From: CAZPMO01 sp964587515
GTDB lineage: Bacteria > Pseudomonadota > Alphaproteobacteria > MPNO01
Assembly: GCA_964587515.1 (NCBI GenBank)
Contig: CAZPMO010000060.1
Coordinates: 1 to 24,620 of the forward strand
Direction: 5' to 3'
Length of the DNA stretch: 24,620 nucleotides
Shown: piece after piece, positions 7,580 to 15,015 of the stretch
How the letters are laid out: each line of letters begins with the position of its first letter
Numbering within the stretch: the first letter of the stretch is position 1
Translations under genes and position numbers: made by a program
Notes under the pieces: generated by a model
Told to the model about the DNA's origin: nothing
The model's input: only the letters and a program-made list of their open reading frames with translations
The model's database searches: none

Positions 7580-9226
7580 ATGATCGATGGATTTACGCCG
7601 GTTCCGCCGGATTTCGCCCAGAGATATCGTGACAAGGGCTATTGGCTCGACCAGCCCCTGGGCGCTTATTTCCGCGACCGATGCGAGCAGTACGCGGAGC
7701 GCGAGGCCGTCGTCGCGGGCGAAATTCGGCTCACCTACGCGGCGCTGGGCGCGCGTATCGACCGCATGGCCCGGCATCTGCTTGGGCTTGGGTTCCGGCC
7801 GCTCGACCGGGTGGTCCTGCAAATGCCCAATACGGCCGAGTTCTATGACATCTATTTCGGCTTCCAGCGCATTGGCGTGATCACCCTGCTGGCATTGCCG
7901 CCCCATCGCCAATATGAAATCGGCCATTACGTCGAATTCACCGGCGCCATCGGCTATGCCGGGCAGGACCGGGCGCGCGATTTCAGCTTTGTCGACATGG
8001 CCCGCGATATCCAGGCCGCGACGCCGTCACTGAAGCATATCCTGGTGCTGGGCGACGAGGTGCCCGAGGGCTGCGTCTCGATCCCCGCCTTGATCGACAG
8101 CGAGCCCGAGACGCCAGCGAGCGCCCTCGACGAACTGGATCTCGATCCCGACGAGCCCGCCGTGTTCCAGCTTTCCGGGGGCACCACTGGGGTGCCAAAG
8201 ATCATTCCCCGTACCCATAACGACTATGTGCTGAATGCCGTCGGGTGTTCGGGCGCGAACCATATGGATACCGAGACCCGCCTGCTGGTTTGCCTGCCCA
8301 TGGCGCATAATTTCCCGCTCGCCTCGCCCGGTCTCCAGGGTGTGCTGGTCCATGGCGGCGCGGCGGTGATAACGCCGAGCCCACACCCCAAGGACGTTTT
8401 GCCGGCGATCGAGCGCGAAAGGGTAACGCATCTCGAGCTTGTGCCGGCGGCGCTGATACGCGTCCTGCACGACGAGGATTTCGACAAGTACGACGTTTCC
8501 TCCATGCGCCTGGTCACCACCGGCGGCCAGCGCCTCCAGCCCGAGGTCGCGGCGCTGGCCGAGCAGAAGTTCTCTAACGCCACCGTGCAGGAGGTGTTCG
8601 GCATGGCCGAAGGGCTGGTAATGCTGAACGACGTGAACGACCCGCCCGAGGTGCGTTTCGAGGTGATCGGTCCGGTCTGGTGCGAAGACGACGAGATAAG
8701 GCTGATCGACGACGAGGGCAGGGAAGTCGCAGACGGCGAGGTGGGCGAGATGGCGTGCCGCGGCCCCTATACGCTGCGCGGTTATTACAAGCTGGACGAT
8801 CACAACGCGCGGGTGTTCACCGAAGACGGTTTCTTTCTGACCGGCGACCAGATGCGTCTCCATTCCCCCGGCCGTTACGTGGTCGAGGGCCGCAAGAAGG
8901 ACCTGATCAATCGTGGCGGCGAGAAGATCTCGGCCGAGGAGGTCGAGAACCTGATGTTGGCCCACGAAGCAGTGCGCAACGTCGCCTGCGTGCCGATGCC
9001 CGATCCCGTTCTGGGAGAACGCACCTGCGCCTATGTCATCCCGGCGCCCGGCGCGACGCCGACGCTGGAGGATCTGGCGGGGTTTCTGCTTGATCAGGGG
9101 ATCGCGAAGTTCAAGCTGCCGGAGCGTCTGGAACTGGTCGACGCCTTCCCGCTGTCGCCATTCGGCAAGGTCTCGAAGAAGGACCTGGTCGAAATGATCT
9201 CGGCGAAAATCGCGGCGGAAGGATAG
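7580..9226 (+). CDS. Aryl-acid AMP ligase, EntE/DhbE (2,3-dihydroxybenzoate/salicylate) type
   Basis: This 548-residue ANL-superfamily enzyme activates an aryl carboxylate as its adenylate. It follows E. coli EntE closely from the first residues (a P-x-x-F-A-x-R-Y-R-x-K-G-Y-W motif). Motifs: P-loop LSGGTTGVPK (198-207) followed by IPRTHNDY (209-216); aryl-pocket segment MAHNFPLASPG (241-251) with the Asn244/Phe245/Ser249 pattern of dihydroxybenzoate- and salicylate-activating enzymes; VFGMAEG (339-345); TGD (421-423); hinge GRKKDLINRGGEKI (437-450); and catalytic Lys530 in PFGKVSKKDL. Length is normal. No carrier protein, condensation domain or siderophore gene is in the window, so a catabolic aryl-CoA ligase role is at least as likely as siderophore synthesis. 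The start is supported by similarity rather than by a binding site. Its end lies 3 bp from the convergent radical SAM gene. Confidence 0.88.
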   Translation: MIDGFTPVPPDFAQRYRDKGYWLDQPLGAYFRDRCEQYAEREAVVAGEIRLTYAALGARIDRMARHLLGLGFRPLDRVVLQMPNTAEFYDIYFGFQRIGVITLLALPPHRQYEIGHYVEFTGAIGYAGQDRARDFSFVDMARDIQAATPSLKHILVLGDEVPEGCVSIPALIDSEPETPASALDELDLDPDEPAVFQLSGGTTGVPKIIPRTHNDYVLNAVGCSGANHMDTETRLLVCLPMAHNFPLASPGLQGVLVHGGAAVITPSPHPKDVLPAIERERVTHLELVPAALIRVLHDEDFDKYDVSSMRLVTTGGQRLQPEVAALAEQKFSNATVQEVFGMAEGLVMLNDVNDPPEVRFEVIGPVWCEDDEIRLIDDEGREVADGEVGEMACRGPYTLRGYYKLDDHNARVFTEDGFFLTGDQMRLHSPGRYVVEGRKKDLINRGGEKISAEEVENLMLAHEAVRNVACVPMPDPVLGERTCAYVIPAPGATPTLEDLAGFLLDQGIAKFKLPERLELVDAFPLSPFGKVSKKDLVEMISAKIAAEG

Positions 9227-9229
9227 CGG

Positions 9230-10747
9230 TCAGGTCTTGACGGGTTGCGGCGTCTCGCGGTCCTTGCCGCTCTGTGAACCATGCACCAGGTGCTTGAACA
9301 GGCTGGTAAAGCCGTAATAGTTGCGCACGAATTCGTCCCTGCTGCGCAGCGACTGCACCGCCTTGCGGGCAATATAGCCCGGCCTGAGATAAAATTTCCG
9401 CCGCGCGGTGTCGCAGAACTGCACCAGATCCTGATGGGTGACGTTGGGCAGGTTCACCACCGAATTGTGGAGCCCGGTCCCGGTCAGCCACTGCGTGAAG
9501 TCCTCGGTCTGGAGATAGCCTCGGCTCTTGGCCTCTTCATAGGCGGCGGTGCCGGGATAGACCATGATCGGATAGAACTGGGCGGTGTCGGGATTGAGGT
9601 GAAGCGCGAATTCGAGCGTCTTGTCCATGCTGGCCCGGGTCTCGTTGAGATTGCCGACCATAAAGCAGCCATGGACCATGATGCCGGCCTTCTTGCAGGT
9701 GCGTACGAATTCCGCCGCGTTGTGGTGATAGGATTCGTCGCGGCCCGGATTGTTGTTCTTCTTCATGCCGCGAATGACGTCGGGGTCGCCGCTTTCGAAT
9801 CCGACGCAGAACAGCCGCGCGCCCGACTGGTGAAGCTTACGCAGCAGCGCCTCGTCGAGTCCGAGATCGGCGCGGCAGTTGGAATCGTAGGGCAGCTTGT
9901 TGCCCCGGCGAATCAGTTCCTCGGCGAGTTCGAGCGTGCGCTTCTTGTGGACGATGAAGGTGTCGTCCTCCAGCATCTCGGTCCTGACCCGCGGCATTTC
10001 GCGGGCGACGAATTCGAACTCGTCGGCGACATGACCGACCGAGCGGTAGCGCATCTTGTGCCCGCTGAATGTCTGCGGATAGGCGCAGAACGCGCAGTGA
10101 TAGGGACAGCCGCGGCTGGTGTCGAACACCACGAGCGGGTGCAGCGAATGGCCGTAATAGTAATCGGGGATGCGCAGAAAACGCCTGTAGGTCTCGGTTA
10201 CGAAGGGCAGTTCATCAAGATTTTCTATGGCCGGGCGCGGCGCGTTGCGTATGATCTCGCCTTTCTCGTCGCGCCAGACGAGGCCTTCGACATCGGCCAT
10301 CGATGCGCCCGAGTCCACGGCGGCGAGCCAGTCGCGCACCGTGTATTCGTATTCCCTGACAGCGACCGCGTCGATGGAATCCGACAGCTTCATCGAATCC
10401 TCGGGCAGGACCGAGACGTGCCGGCCTACCAGGCACACCTTGATGTCGGGAAACTTTTCCTTGATCGCTGTGGCGATGCCCGCGTCGTTGACGATGCTGG
10501 GCGTCGAGGTGTCGCAGACCACGGCCTTGAAGTTGCCATGTTCGATCCGGTCGAGGACGTAAGTGAGCCCGACTTCCTTGGCCGGGGCGTCGATCAGATC
10601 GACATCGTGCCCTTCCTTGATCGCCACGCCGGCGGCCGAGGACAGCCATTTCGGGAAATAGAGCGTTCCGCTCTTGGTTACGGCGGGACTTCGCTGTTCG
10701 CGCGAAAACCGGTCGAAATAAGGGGGGTTGAGGAACAGAACTTGCAT
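9230..10747 (-). CDS. Cobalamin-binding-domain radical SAM protein
   Basis: This 505-residue protein has the two-domain layout of B12-dependent class B radical SAM enzymes. Residues 1 to about 145 form a Rossmann-like cobalamin-binding-type domain (MQVLFLNPPY at 1-10, LVGRHVSVLPE at 106-116, REYEYTVRDW at 131-140) without a D-x-H-x-x-G lower-ligand motif. Residues about 200-430 are the radical SAM barrel, with the cluster-binding CPYHCAFC motif (Cys214, Cys218, Cys221), EDDTF (260-264) and GFESG (316-320). About 75 residues follow. Such enzymes methylate, or otherwise rearrange, unactivated carbon or phosphorus centres; the substrate here is unknown. It lies 95 bp downstream of the polysaccharide autokinase gene on the same strand, suggesting a lipid or polysaccharide role by context only. 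The ribosome binding site is weak (GGTG upstream of the ATG). Confidence 0.85.
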   Translation of the reverse strand: MQVLFLNPPYFDRFSREQRSPAVTKSGTLYFPKWLSSAAGVAIKEGHDVDLIDAPAKEVGLTYVLDRIEHGNFKAVVCDTSTPSIVNDAGIATAIKEKFPDIKVCLVGRHVSVLPEDSMKLSDSIDAVAVREYEYTVRDWLAAVDSGASMADVEGLVWRDEKGEIIRNAPRPAIENLDELPFVTETYRRFLRIPDYYYGHSLHPLVVFDTSRGCPYHCAFCAYPQTFSGHKMRYRSVGHVADEFEFVAREMPRVRTEMLEDDTFIVHKKRTLELAEELIRRGNKLPYDSNCRADLGLDEALLRKLHQSGARLFCVGFESGDPDVIRGMKKNNNPGRDESYHHNAAEFVRTCKKAGIMVHGCFMVGNLNETRASMDKTLEFALHLNPDTAQFYPIMVYPGTAAYEEAKSRGYLQTEDFTQWLTGTGLHNSVVNLPNVTHQDLVQFCDTARRKFYLRPGYIARKAVQSLRSRDEFVRNYYGFTSLFKHLVHGSQSGKDRETPQPVKT

Positions 10748-10786
10748 TTACATCACCGCCGATCGTATCCGTTAGGACAAGTGTCT

Positions 10787-10814
10787 TAACCGATGGCTCC
10801 TTTAATATCGGTTA
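10787..10814. promoter_or_regulatory. Perfect 8-bp inverted repeat between the autokinase and radical SAM genes
   Basis: Arms TAACCGAT (10787-10794) and ATCGGTTA (10807-10814) are separated by 12 nt. Neither side carries a clear T-tract, so it is not a standard intrinsic terminator. It could be an operator, or an RNA hairpin that sets the ratio of the two genes. Confidence 0.4.
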
Positions 10815-10842
10815 GCGGACGGTAAAAATTCCCAAGTCCGGT

Positions 10843-13071
10843 TCATGAGCGACTGCCGTAACCATATGAATAGTAATAATAATACCGTGACGACCGTCGG
10901 ACGTTGACCTTCTGAAGCACGACGCCGGCGACCTTGGCGCCGGTGCCGACCAGTTGCCGGTATGATTCGAGGGCCAGCGGCCGCGGCGTGGCCTGCCATT
11001 CGACGACGAAAATAGAGGCGTCCGCGAGGCGGGCGAGAATTCGCGCATCGGCCACCGCGCTCATGGCCGGGGAATCGAGGACCACCGTGTCGTAGTTCTG
11101 CGACAGCGCCTGGACGAGTACGCTCATTTGCGAGGAATTGAGCATGTCGGGCGGACTGGGCGTTCCCGGCACCGCGGGAATCACGTGAAGGCCGGTCTGG
11201 GAATCCACCATCAGCACGTCGTCGAGTTTGGCCGTTCCCGTCAGCAGGTCGGTCAACCCCTTGGTGGGCTTCAGACCCAACTCGTTGGAGACCCCCGGGC
11301 GACGAAGATCGCAGTCGATCAAAATCGCGCGGCCCTTCAGAACCGAGGTCGCGGCAAGACGGGCGATGGAGGACGCGAGACTGGTTTTACCCTCGCCGGG
11401 CAGGGCCGAGGCGATCAGGATGACCTTGGGCGGCTGGTCAAGATTCGAAAGCATCAGCGAAGTGCTGAGTGTTCTTACGGCTTCGGTATAAGGCGCGTTA
11501 CGGCTTTTGACGATCAGATTGCTGAGGTTCTTATGCTGTTTGCGGACCGGCCGCGGCACCATGCCGAGTGGGATCGCATTCAAAAATTGTTCGACCTGCG
11601 CCAGGCTTCGGAAACCATCATCAAGGCGTTCAAGAAGCAGGATCGCGAATGTGCCGATCGCCAACGATATCATCAGGCCGAACCCGATAATCAGGCCCTT
11701 GCGAGGCGCCGACGGCGAAAGCGGCGCCAAAGCCGGCGATATCACTTCGACATCATTTCGCTGGAGCGCGCCCGATCCACTGGAGGCGCCATATTCGGAA
11801 AGGAACGTCTCGTATATTTTTCGGTTGGCCCCGGCCACTCGTTGAAGCTGGAGAAGCTGGACCTTGTCGCTATGGACCGCGCTCCTCGCGCCCTCGAGCG
11901 TCCCCAGTTCTTTTTTCATGGCGGCCACCCTTGCGCCGGCGACCCGGACCTCGTTCCGCAGCCCTTCGAGAATGCGGTTTTGTTCGGCCTTGATGCGTAC
12001 GCGTAAACGGGCGATGTCGCTGCGGATTTTGATCATCGTCGGGTGACGTTCTCCGAAACGCGTCTCCAGCTCGGCGGCGTGACGCATGACTTTGGATTCT
12101 TCGTTCAGCAATCGCTGGATCACGTATGATTCACGGACTTCCCGCAACGAACGCGCGCCCTCGGGCGAGCGAACCATCTTACGGACCTGCTGGAGACGTA
12201 ATTTCTTTTCGCTATGCTCGGTAATCGCATTCAGAAGCTGAAGGTTGGCGTTGGAGAGTTGCTGGTCGTTAAGGACCGGACTTCCCTTGTCGGTCAGATT
12301 ACGCAAGCTCTGAAATTCCGCGACCGCGCGTTCCGATGAGATCATCGTGGAACGCAATTCGGAAAGCTGGGTGTCTAGCCAGGTGCCGGCGTCCACGTTC
12401 GCCTGCATTCGGCGTTCCATACGGTCGGTGATGTAAATCCTTGCGAAACCGTTTGCATAATGAGCCGATTTTTTCGGGTCCCGAGAGGTGAACTCGACCC
12501 GGACCATAAGTGACAGGCCGGATGGTCGAATAATCAGCCCGTCGCGAAAGGCCCTCATGGTCGAATCCAAAACAGTGACTGGGCGTTTCGACAGGCGCTC
12601 GTTGGCGGGATTGTCCGGGCGCAACAGGTCGAGAAGCCAGCGGACCGGCGGAAGGCGCGCCGGGTTCAGCGAAAACCCACCGCCTTGTGAACCATTGAAT
12701 TCCGGATCCTTGACCACCCCCAGTTCCGTGACGATCTTTTCGATCAGACGATCCGATCGCATCACTTCGATCTCGCCATGAACGCTGGAGCCGGTGTTTC
12801 CCATCGACCCGATTATCATCTGGGCCACTCCCGCCTTCGATATCGGTGCCTTGGGTGGATGGAGCATAAGGCGGGCCGTCGATGAGTACCGTGGCGGTAT
12901 GTTGTATGCGATCAACGCGGAGAACCCGGTGATCAGAATGACGATTCCGGCAAGCAGAAATTTGCGCTGCCAAAACAGATTCAGCAGGAACGCCCAACCG
13001 GCCGGTTCGATCGGCTCGGCGCCCACGCCGGGCGACCCCGGTTGATCAATTGATTGTACGGCCTGGTTCAT
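10843..13071 (-). CDS. Polysaccharide co-polymerase / tyrosine autokinase (Wzc/GumC-Wzz type)
   Basis: This 742-residue inner-membrane protein combines a Wzz chain-length domain with a BY-kinase domain and probably controls export and length of a capsular or exopolysaccharide. A first membrane helix lies at about 37-58. A long periplasmic coiled-coil-rich region follows, then a proline-rich segment (LAPLSPSAPRKG) and a second helix (IIGFGLMISLAIGTFAILLL). The cytoplasmic kinase has Walker A ALPGEGKTS (556-564), Walker A' ILIDCDLRRP (583-592), Walker B VVLDSPA (663-669) and a C-terminal tyrosine cluster YYYYYSYGY (730-738), the usual autophosphorylation site. The ATG at 13071 has no good ribosome binding site. 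No Wza-like exporter, flippase or glycosyltransferase lies within the window, so the kinase is separated from the machinery it should regulate. The radical SAM gene follows on the same strand. Confidence 0.93.
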   Translation of the reverse strand: MNQAVQSIDQPGSPGVGAEPIEPAGWAFLLNLFWQRKFLLAGIVILITGFSALIAYNIPPRYSSTARLMLHPPKAPISKAGVAQMIIGSMGNTGSSVHGEIEVMRSDRLIEKIVTELGVVKDPEFNGSQGGGFSLNPARLPPVRWLLDLLRPDNPANERLSKRPVTVLDSTMRAFRDGLIIRPSGLSLMVRVEFTSRDPKKSAHYANGFARIYITDRMERRMQANVDAGTWLDTQLSELRSTMISSERAVAEFQSLRNLTDKGSPVLNDQQLSNANLQLLNAITEHSEKKLRLQQVRKMVRSPEGARSLREVRESYVIQRLLNEESKVMRHAAELETRFGERHPTMIKIRSDIARLRVRIKAEQNRILEGLRNEVRVAGARVAAMKKELGTLEGARSAVHSDKVQLLQLQRVAGANRKIYETFLSEYGASSGSGALQRNDVEVISPALAPLSPSAPRKGLIIGFGLMISLAIGTFAILLLERLDDGFRSLAQVEQFLNAIPLGMVPRPVRKQHKNLSNLIVKSRNAPYTEAVRTLSTSLMLSNLDQPPKVILIASALPGEGKTSLASSIARLAATSVLKGRAILIDCDLRRPGVSNELGLKPTKGLTDLLTGTAKLDDVLMVDSQTGLHVIPAVPGTPSPPDMLNSSQMSVLVQALSQNYDTVVLDSPAMSAVADARILARLADASIFVVEWQATPRPLALESYRQLVGTGAKVAGVVLQKVNVRRSSRYYYYYSYGYGSRS

Positions 13072-13548
13072 TTGAACTTGGCTTTGTCCACTATCTGCCG
13101 GCGCGCGGCCCGCTACGCTGGGCCTAGCGTTGGATATCCGGGGTTAAAATTACCAAAGAACGTTAAAACACCCTCAACAATGCGTATTTCATCCGATGTT
13201 TCGGTCGGACAAACGACTGATTTCAAATGAACTGTTCGACCACAGGGCGATTTGCGTTCGACTTGATAAGGTTAGTAAGTGTCAGAGTTATTTATCAGTC
13301 TTTAAGATATATATCATTTATATGATTTCTCGGCTCGTGTCCGCCGATGTTCCGGTTCGGGCCATGCCGCCCGGGCGGACGGTGTCGGAGTTGGGATGAG
13401 AGGAGCGGTGACGGAGCGGGTCCAAGCCCGCGCCCTCGCCGCTCCATTCCTTCCGAACCAAGGCTTTCGCCAAACCGTTGGACACTCCTCTCCCAACCCC
13501 GCATGATCCGCCGCGACATCAGCCCTTAATCGGGGGAGGGGAGGCCGG
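13072..13548. other. 477-bp divergent intergenic region without a convincing gene
   Basis: The left half (about 13140-13335) is much more AT-rich than anything around it, with runs such as AAGATATATATCATTTATATG. It probably holds the promoter of the minus-strand autokinase gene; a weak minus-strand TTGAGG...TAATTT pair lies near 13150-13180. A small hairpin (ACGCT 13115-13119, AGCGT 13126-13130) lies in the autokinase leader. The right half is GC-rich and strongly palindromic and leads into the HpaB-like gene. A 67-codon frame at 13196-13399 lacks a binding site and looks accidental. Confidence 0.6.
13382..13500. repeat. Long imperfect inverted repeat upstream of the HpaB-like gene
   Basis: The outer arms are GTTGGGATGAGAGGAG (13390-13405) and CTCCTCTCCCAAC (13485-13497), complementary except for a 3-nt insertion. 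Inside are the perfect arms GGAGCGG (13402-13408) and CCGCTCC (13439-13445), and within those GCGGG (13416-13420) and CCCGC (13427-13431). The nested arrangement resembles a small intergenic palindromic element or a structured 5' leader. No similar copy was noticed elsewhere in the window. Confidence 0.5.
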
Positions 13549-15009
13549 ATGCCGGCGCGCACGGGACAACAATATATCGAGGGGCTGAGGGCGCGGCCGC
13601 GCGAAGTCTGGCTGCGCGGCGAGCGCGTCGATGACGTGACCGCCCATCCCACCTTTGCCGGGCCAATGCGGCAGCTCGCGAAACTCTATGATATGCAGCA
13701 CGACCCCGAAACACGGGAGACGTTGACCTATGCCTCGCCGACGACGGGCGATCCCGTCGGTGTCGCGTTCATGCCGGCGGTCGATCATGCGGGTCTGGTT
13801 CGCCGCCGCGAGGGGTACCGGTTGTGGGCGGAGGCCACGTTCGGTCTGATGGGGCGTTCGGCGGATTTCATGAATATCACGCTCTTGGCGTTTGCCGAAG
13901 GGCGCGAGGTCTTCGCACGCGGTGGCGCGCGCTTCGCCGATAACATGGTCGCCTATTACGAATTTGTCCGCGAGAACGATCTGTTCCTGACGCACGCCAT
14001 CATTTCGCCCCAGACGGACCGGTCGAAACCTTCCGCCGATCAGACCGAGGAATTCCTCCATCTCGGCCTGGTGCGGGAAACCGACGATGGAATCGTCGTG
14101 CGCGGCGCGCGCATGCTGGCGACCCTCGGCCCGCTGGCCGACGAAGCCCTGATTTACAACATACCCGGGCTTCATGCGCGCGACAGCAAACACGCGCTGG
14201 TCTTCGCCGTGCCGATCGATGCGCCCGGCCTGCGCCAGATCTGCCGCGAGCCCTACGCTTCGGGTGAGAGCAATCCGTTCGACCATCCGCTGGCCAGCAA
14301 TTTCGAGGAGATGGATACGCTGCTGGTGTTCGATGACGTGCTGGTGCCATGGGACCGGGTGTTCGTCCACAACGATGTCGCGCGCGCCAATGCCCTGTTT
14401 CCGGATACGAATCTCCGCAATTATACCGCCCACCAGACCAGTGTCCGCGCGCTCGCCAAGATGCGCCTTGCGGTCGGGTTGGCCATAGCGGTGGCGCGCG
14501 CGGTCAAGGCCGACGGCTTTCTTCACGTCCAGGAGATGCTGGGCGAGTGCCTGAACTATGTTGAACTGGTGGAAAGCTGCATCATCCGCTCGGAATATGA
14601 TTTCGAGACCACCGCCGACGGCGCCGTGCGGCCGCTCTACGAGCCGCTCCAGACGGTGCGCACCATGATGCCGCGCTGGTATCCGAGGGTGATCGAGGTA
14701 TTGCAGAAGATCGCCGCCGGCGGGTTGATGATGGCGCCGACGGCGGCGGATTTCGCCAGTCCGATCGCCGAGGATGTCGAGAAATATTATCAGGGCGCCG
14801 ATGGCATGCCCGCCCGCGAACGCATCGCATTGTTCAAGCTGGCCTGGGACCTCGCCGGTGATTCCTTCGGTGGCCGCCAGCTCCAGTACGAACGCTATTA
14901 CGCCGGTGATCCCGTGCGTTCCACCGCGCTCAATTACCTCTCCTACGACACCTCGGAATGCGAGGCGTCGGTCAGGCGCGCGCTGGCGCTGACCGATCCG
15001 CCGAGCTAG
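13549..15009 (+). CDS. HpaB-family FADH2-dependent monooxygenase (4-hydroxyphenylacetate 3-monooxygenase-like, oxygenase component)
   Basis: This 486-residue protein is the oxygenase of a two-component flavin-dependent aromatic hydroxylase (class D). It would use FADH2 supplied by a separate reductase, not found here, to ortho-hydroxylate a phenol such as 4-hydroxyphenylacetate. Family landmarks are the N-terminal GQQYIEGLR...REVWLRGERV, the GRSADFMN segment (102-109), NDLFLTHAIISPQTDRSK (143-160), and the conserved C-terminal helical domain. In characterised HpaB enzymes an Arg-Tyr-His triad holds the phenolic OH. Here Arg103 and His149 are present, but the expected Tyr is Phe107, so the natural substrate may differ. 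A purine-rich GGGGGAGGGGAGG site precedes the ATG. The gene stands alone; the convergent sulfatase ends 6 bp beyond. 4-Hydroxybutyryl-CoA dehydratases share the fold but have cluster-binding cysteines not evident here. Confidence 0.85.
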   Translation: MPARTGQQYIEGLRARPREVWLRGERVDDVTAHPTFAGPMRQLAKLYDMQHDPETRETLTYASPTTGDPVGVAFMPAVDHAGLVRRREGYRLWAEATFGLMGRSADFMNITLLAFAEGREVFARGGARFADNMVAYYEFVRENDLFLTHAIISPQTDRSKPSADQTEEFLHLGLVRETDDGIVVRGARMLATLGPLADEALIYNIPGLHARDSKHALVFAVPIDAPGLRQICREPYASGESNPFDHPLASNFEEMDTLLVFDDVLVPWDRVFVHNDVARANALFPDTNLRNYTAHQTSVRALAKMRLAVGLAIAVARAVKADGFLHVQEMLGECLNYVELVESCIIRSEYDFETTADGAVRPLYEPLQTVRTMMPRWYPRVIEVLQKIAAGGLMMAPTAADFASPIAEDVEKYYQGADGMPARERIALFKLAWDLAGDSFGGRQLQYERYYAGDPVRSTALNYLSYDTSECEASVRRALALTDPPS

Positions 15010-15015
15010 GCCGCT

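Noticed and set aside
7484..7927. Upstream extension of the acyl-CoA synthetase frame
   Set aside because: It runs antisense through the start of the AMP ligase gene; the CoA-binding domain begins just after the ATG at 7483.
9281..10789. 502-codon plus-strand frame opposite the radical SAM gene
   Set aside because: Antisense shadow; the minus strand carries the CPYHCAFC motif and normal protein sequence.
13196..13399. 67-codon plus-strand frame in the large intergenic region
   Set aside because: It has no ribosome binding site, mixed composition crossing from AT-rich to palindromic GC-rich DNA, and no recognisable similarity.
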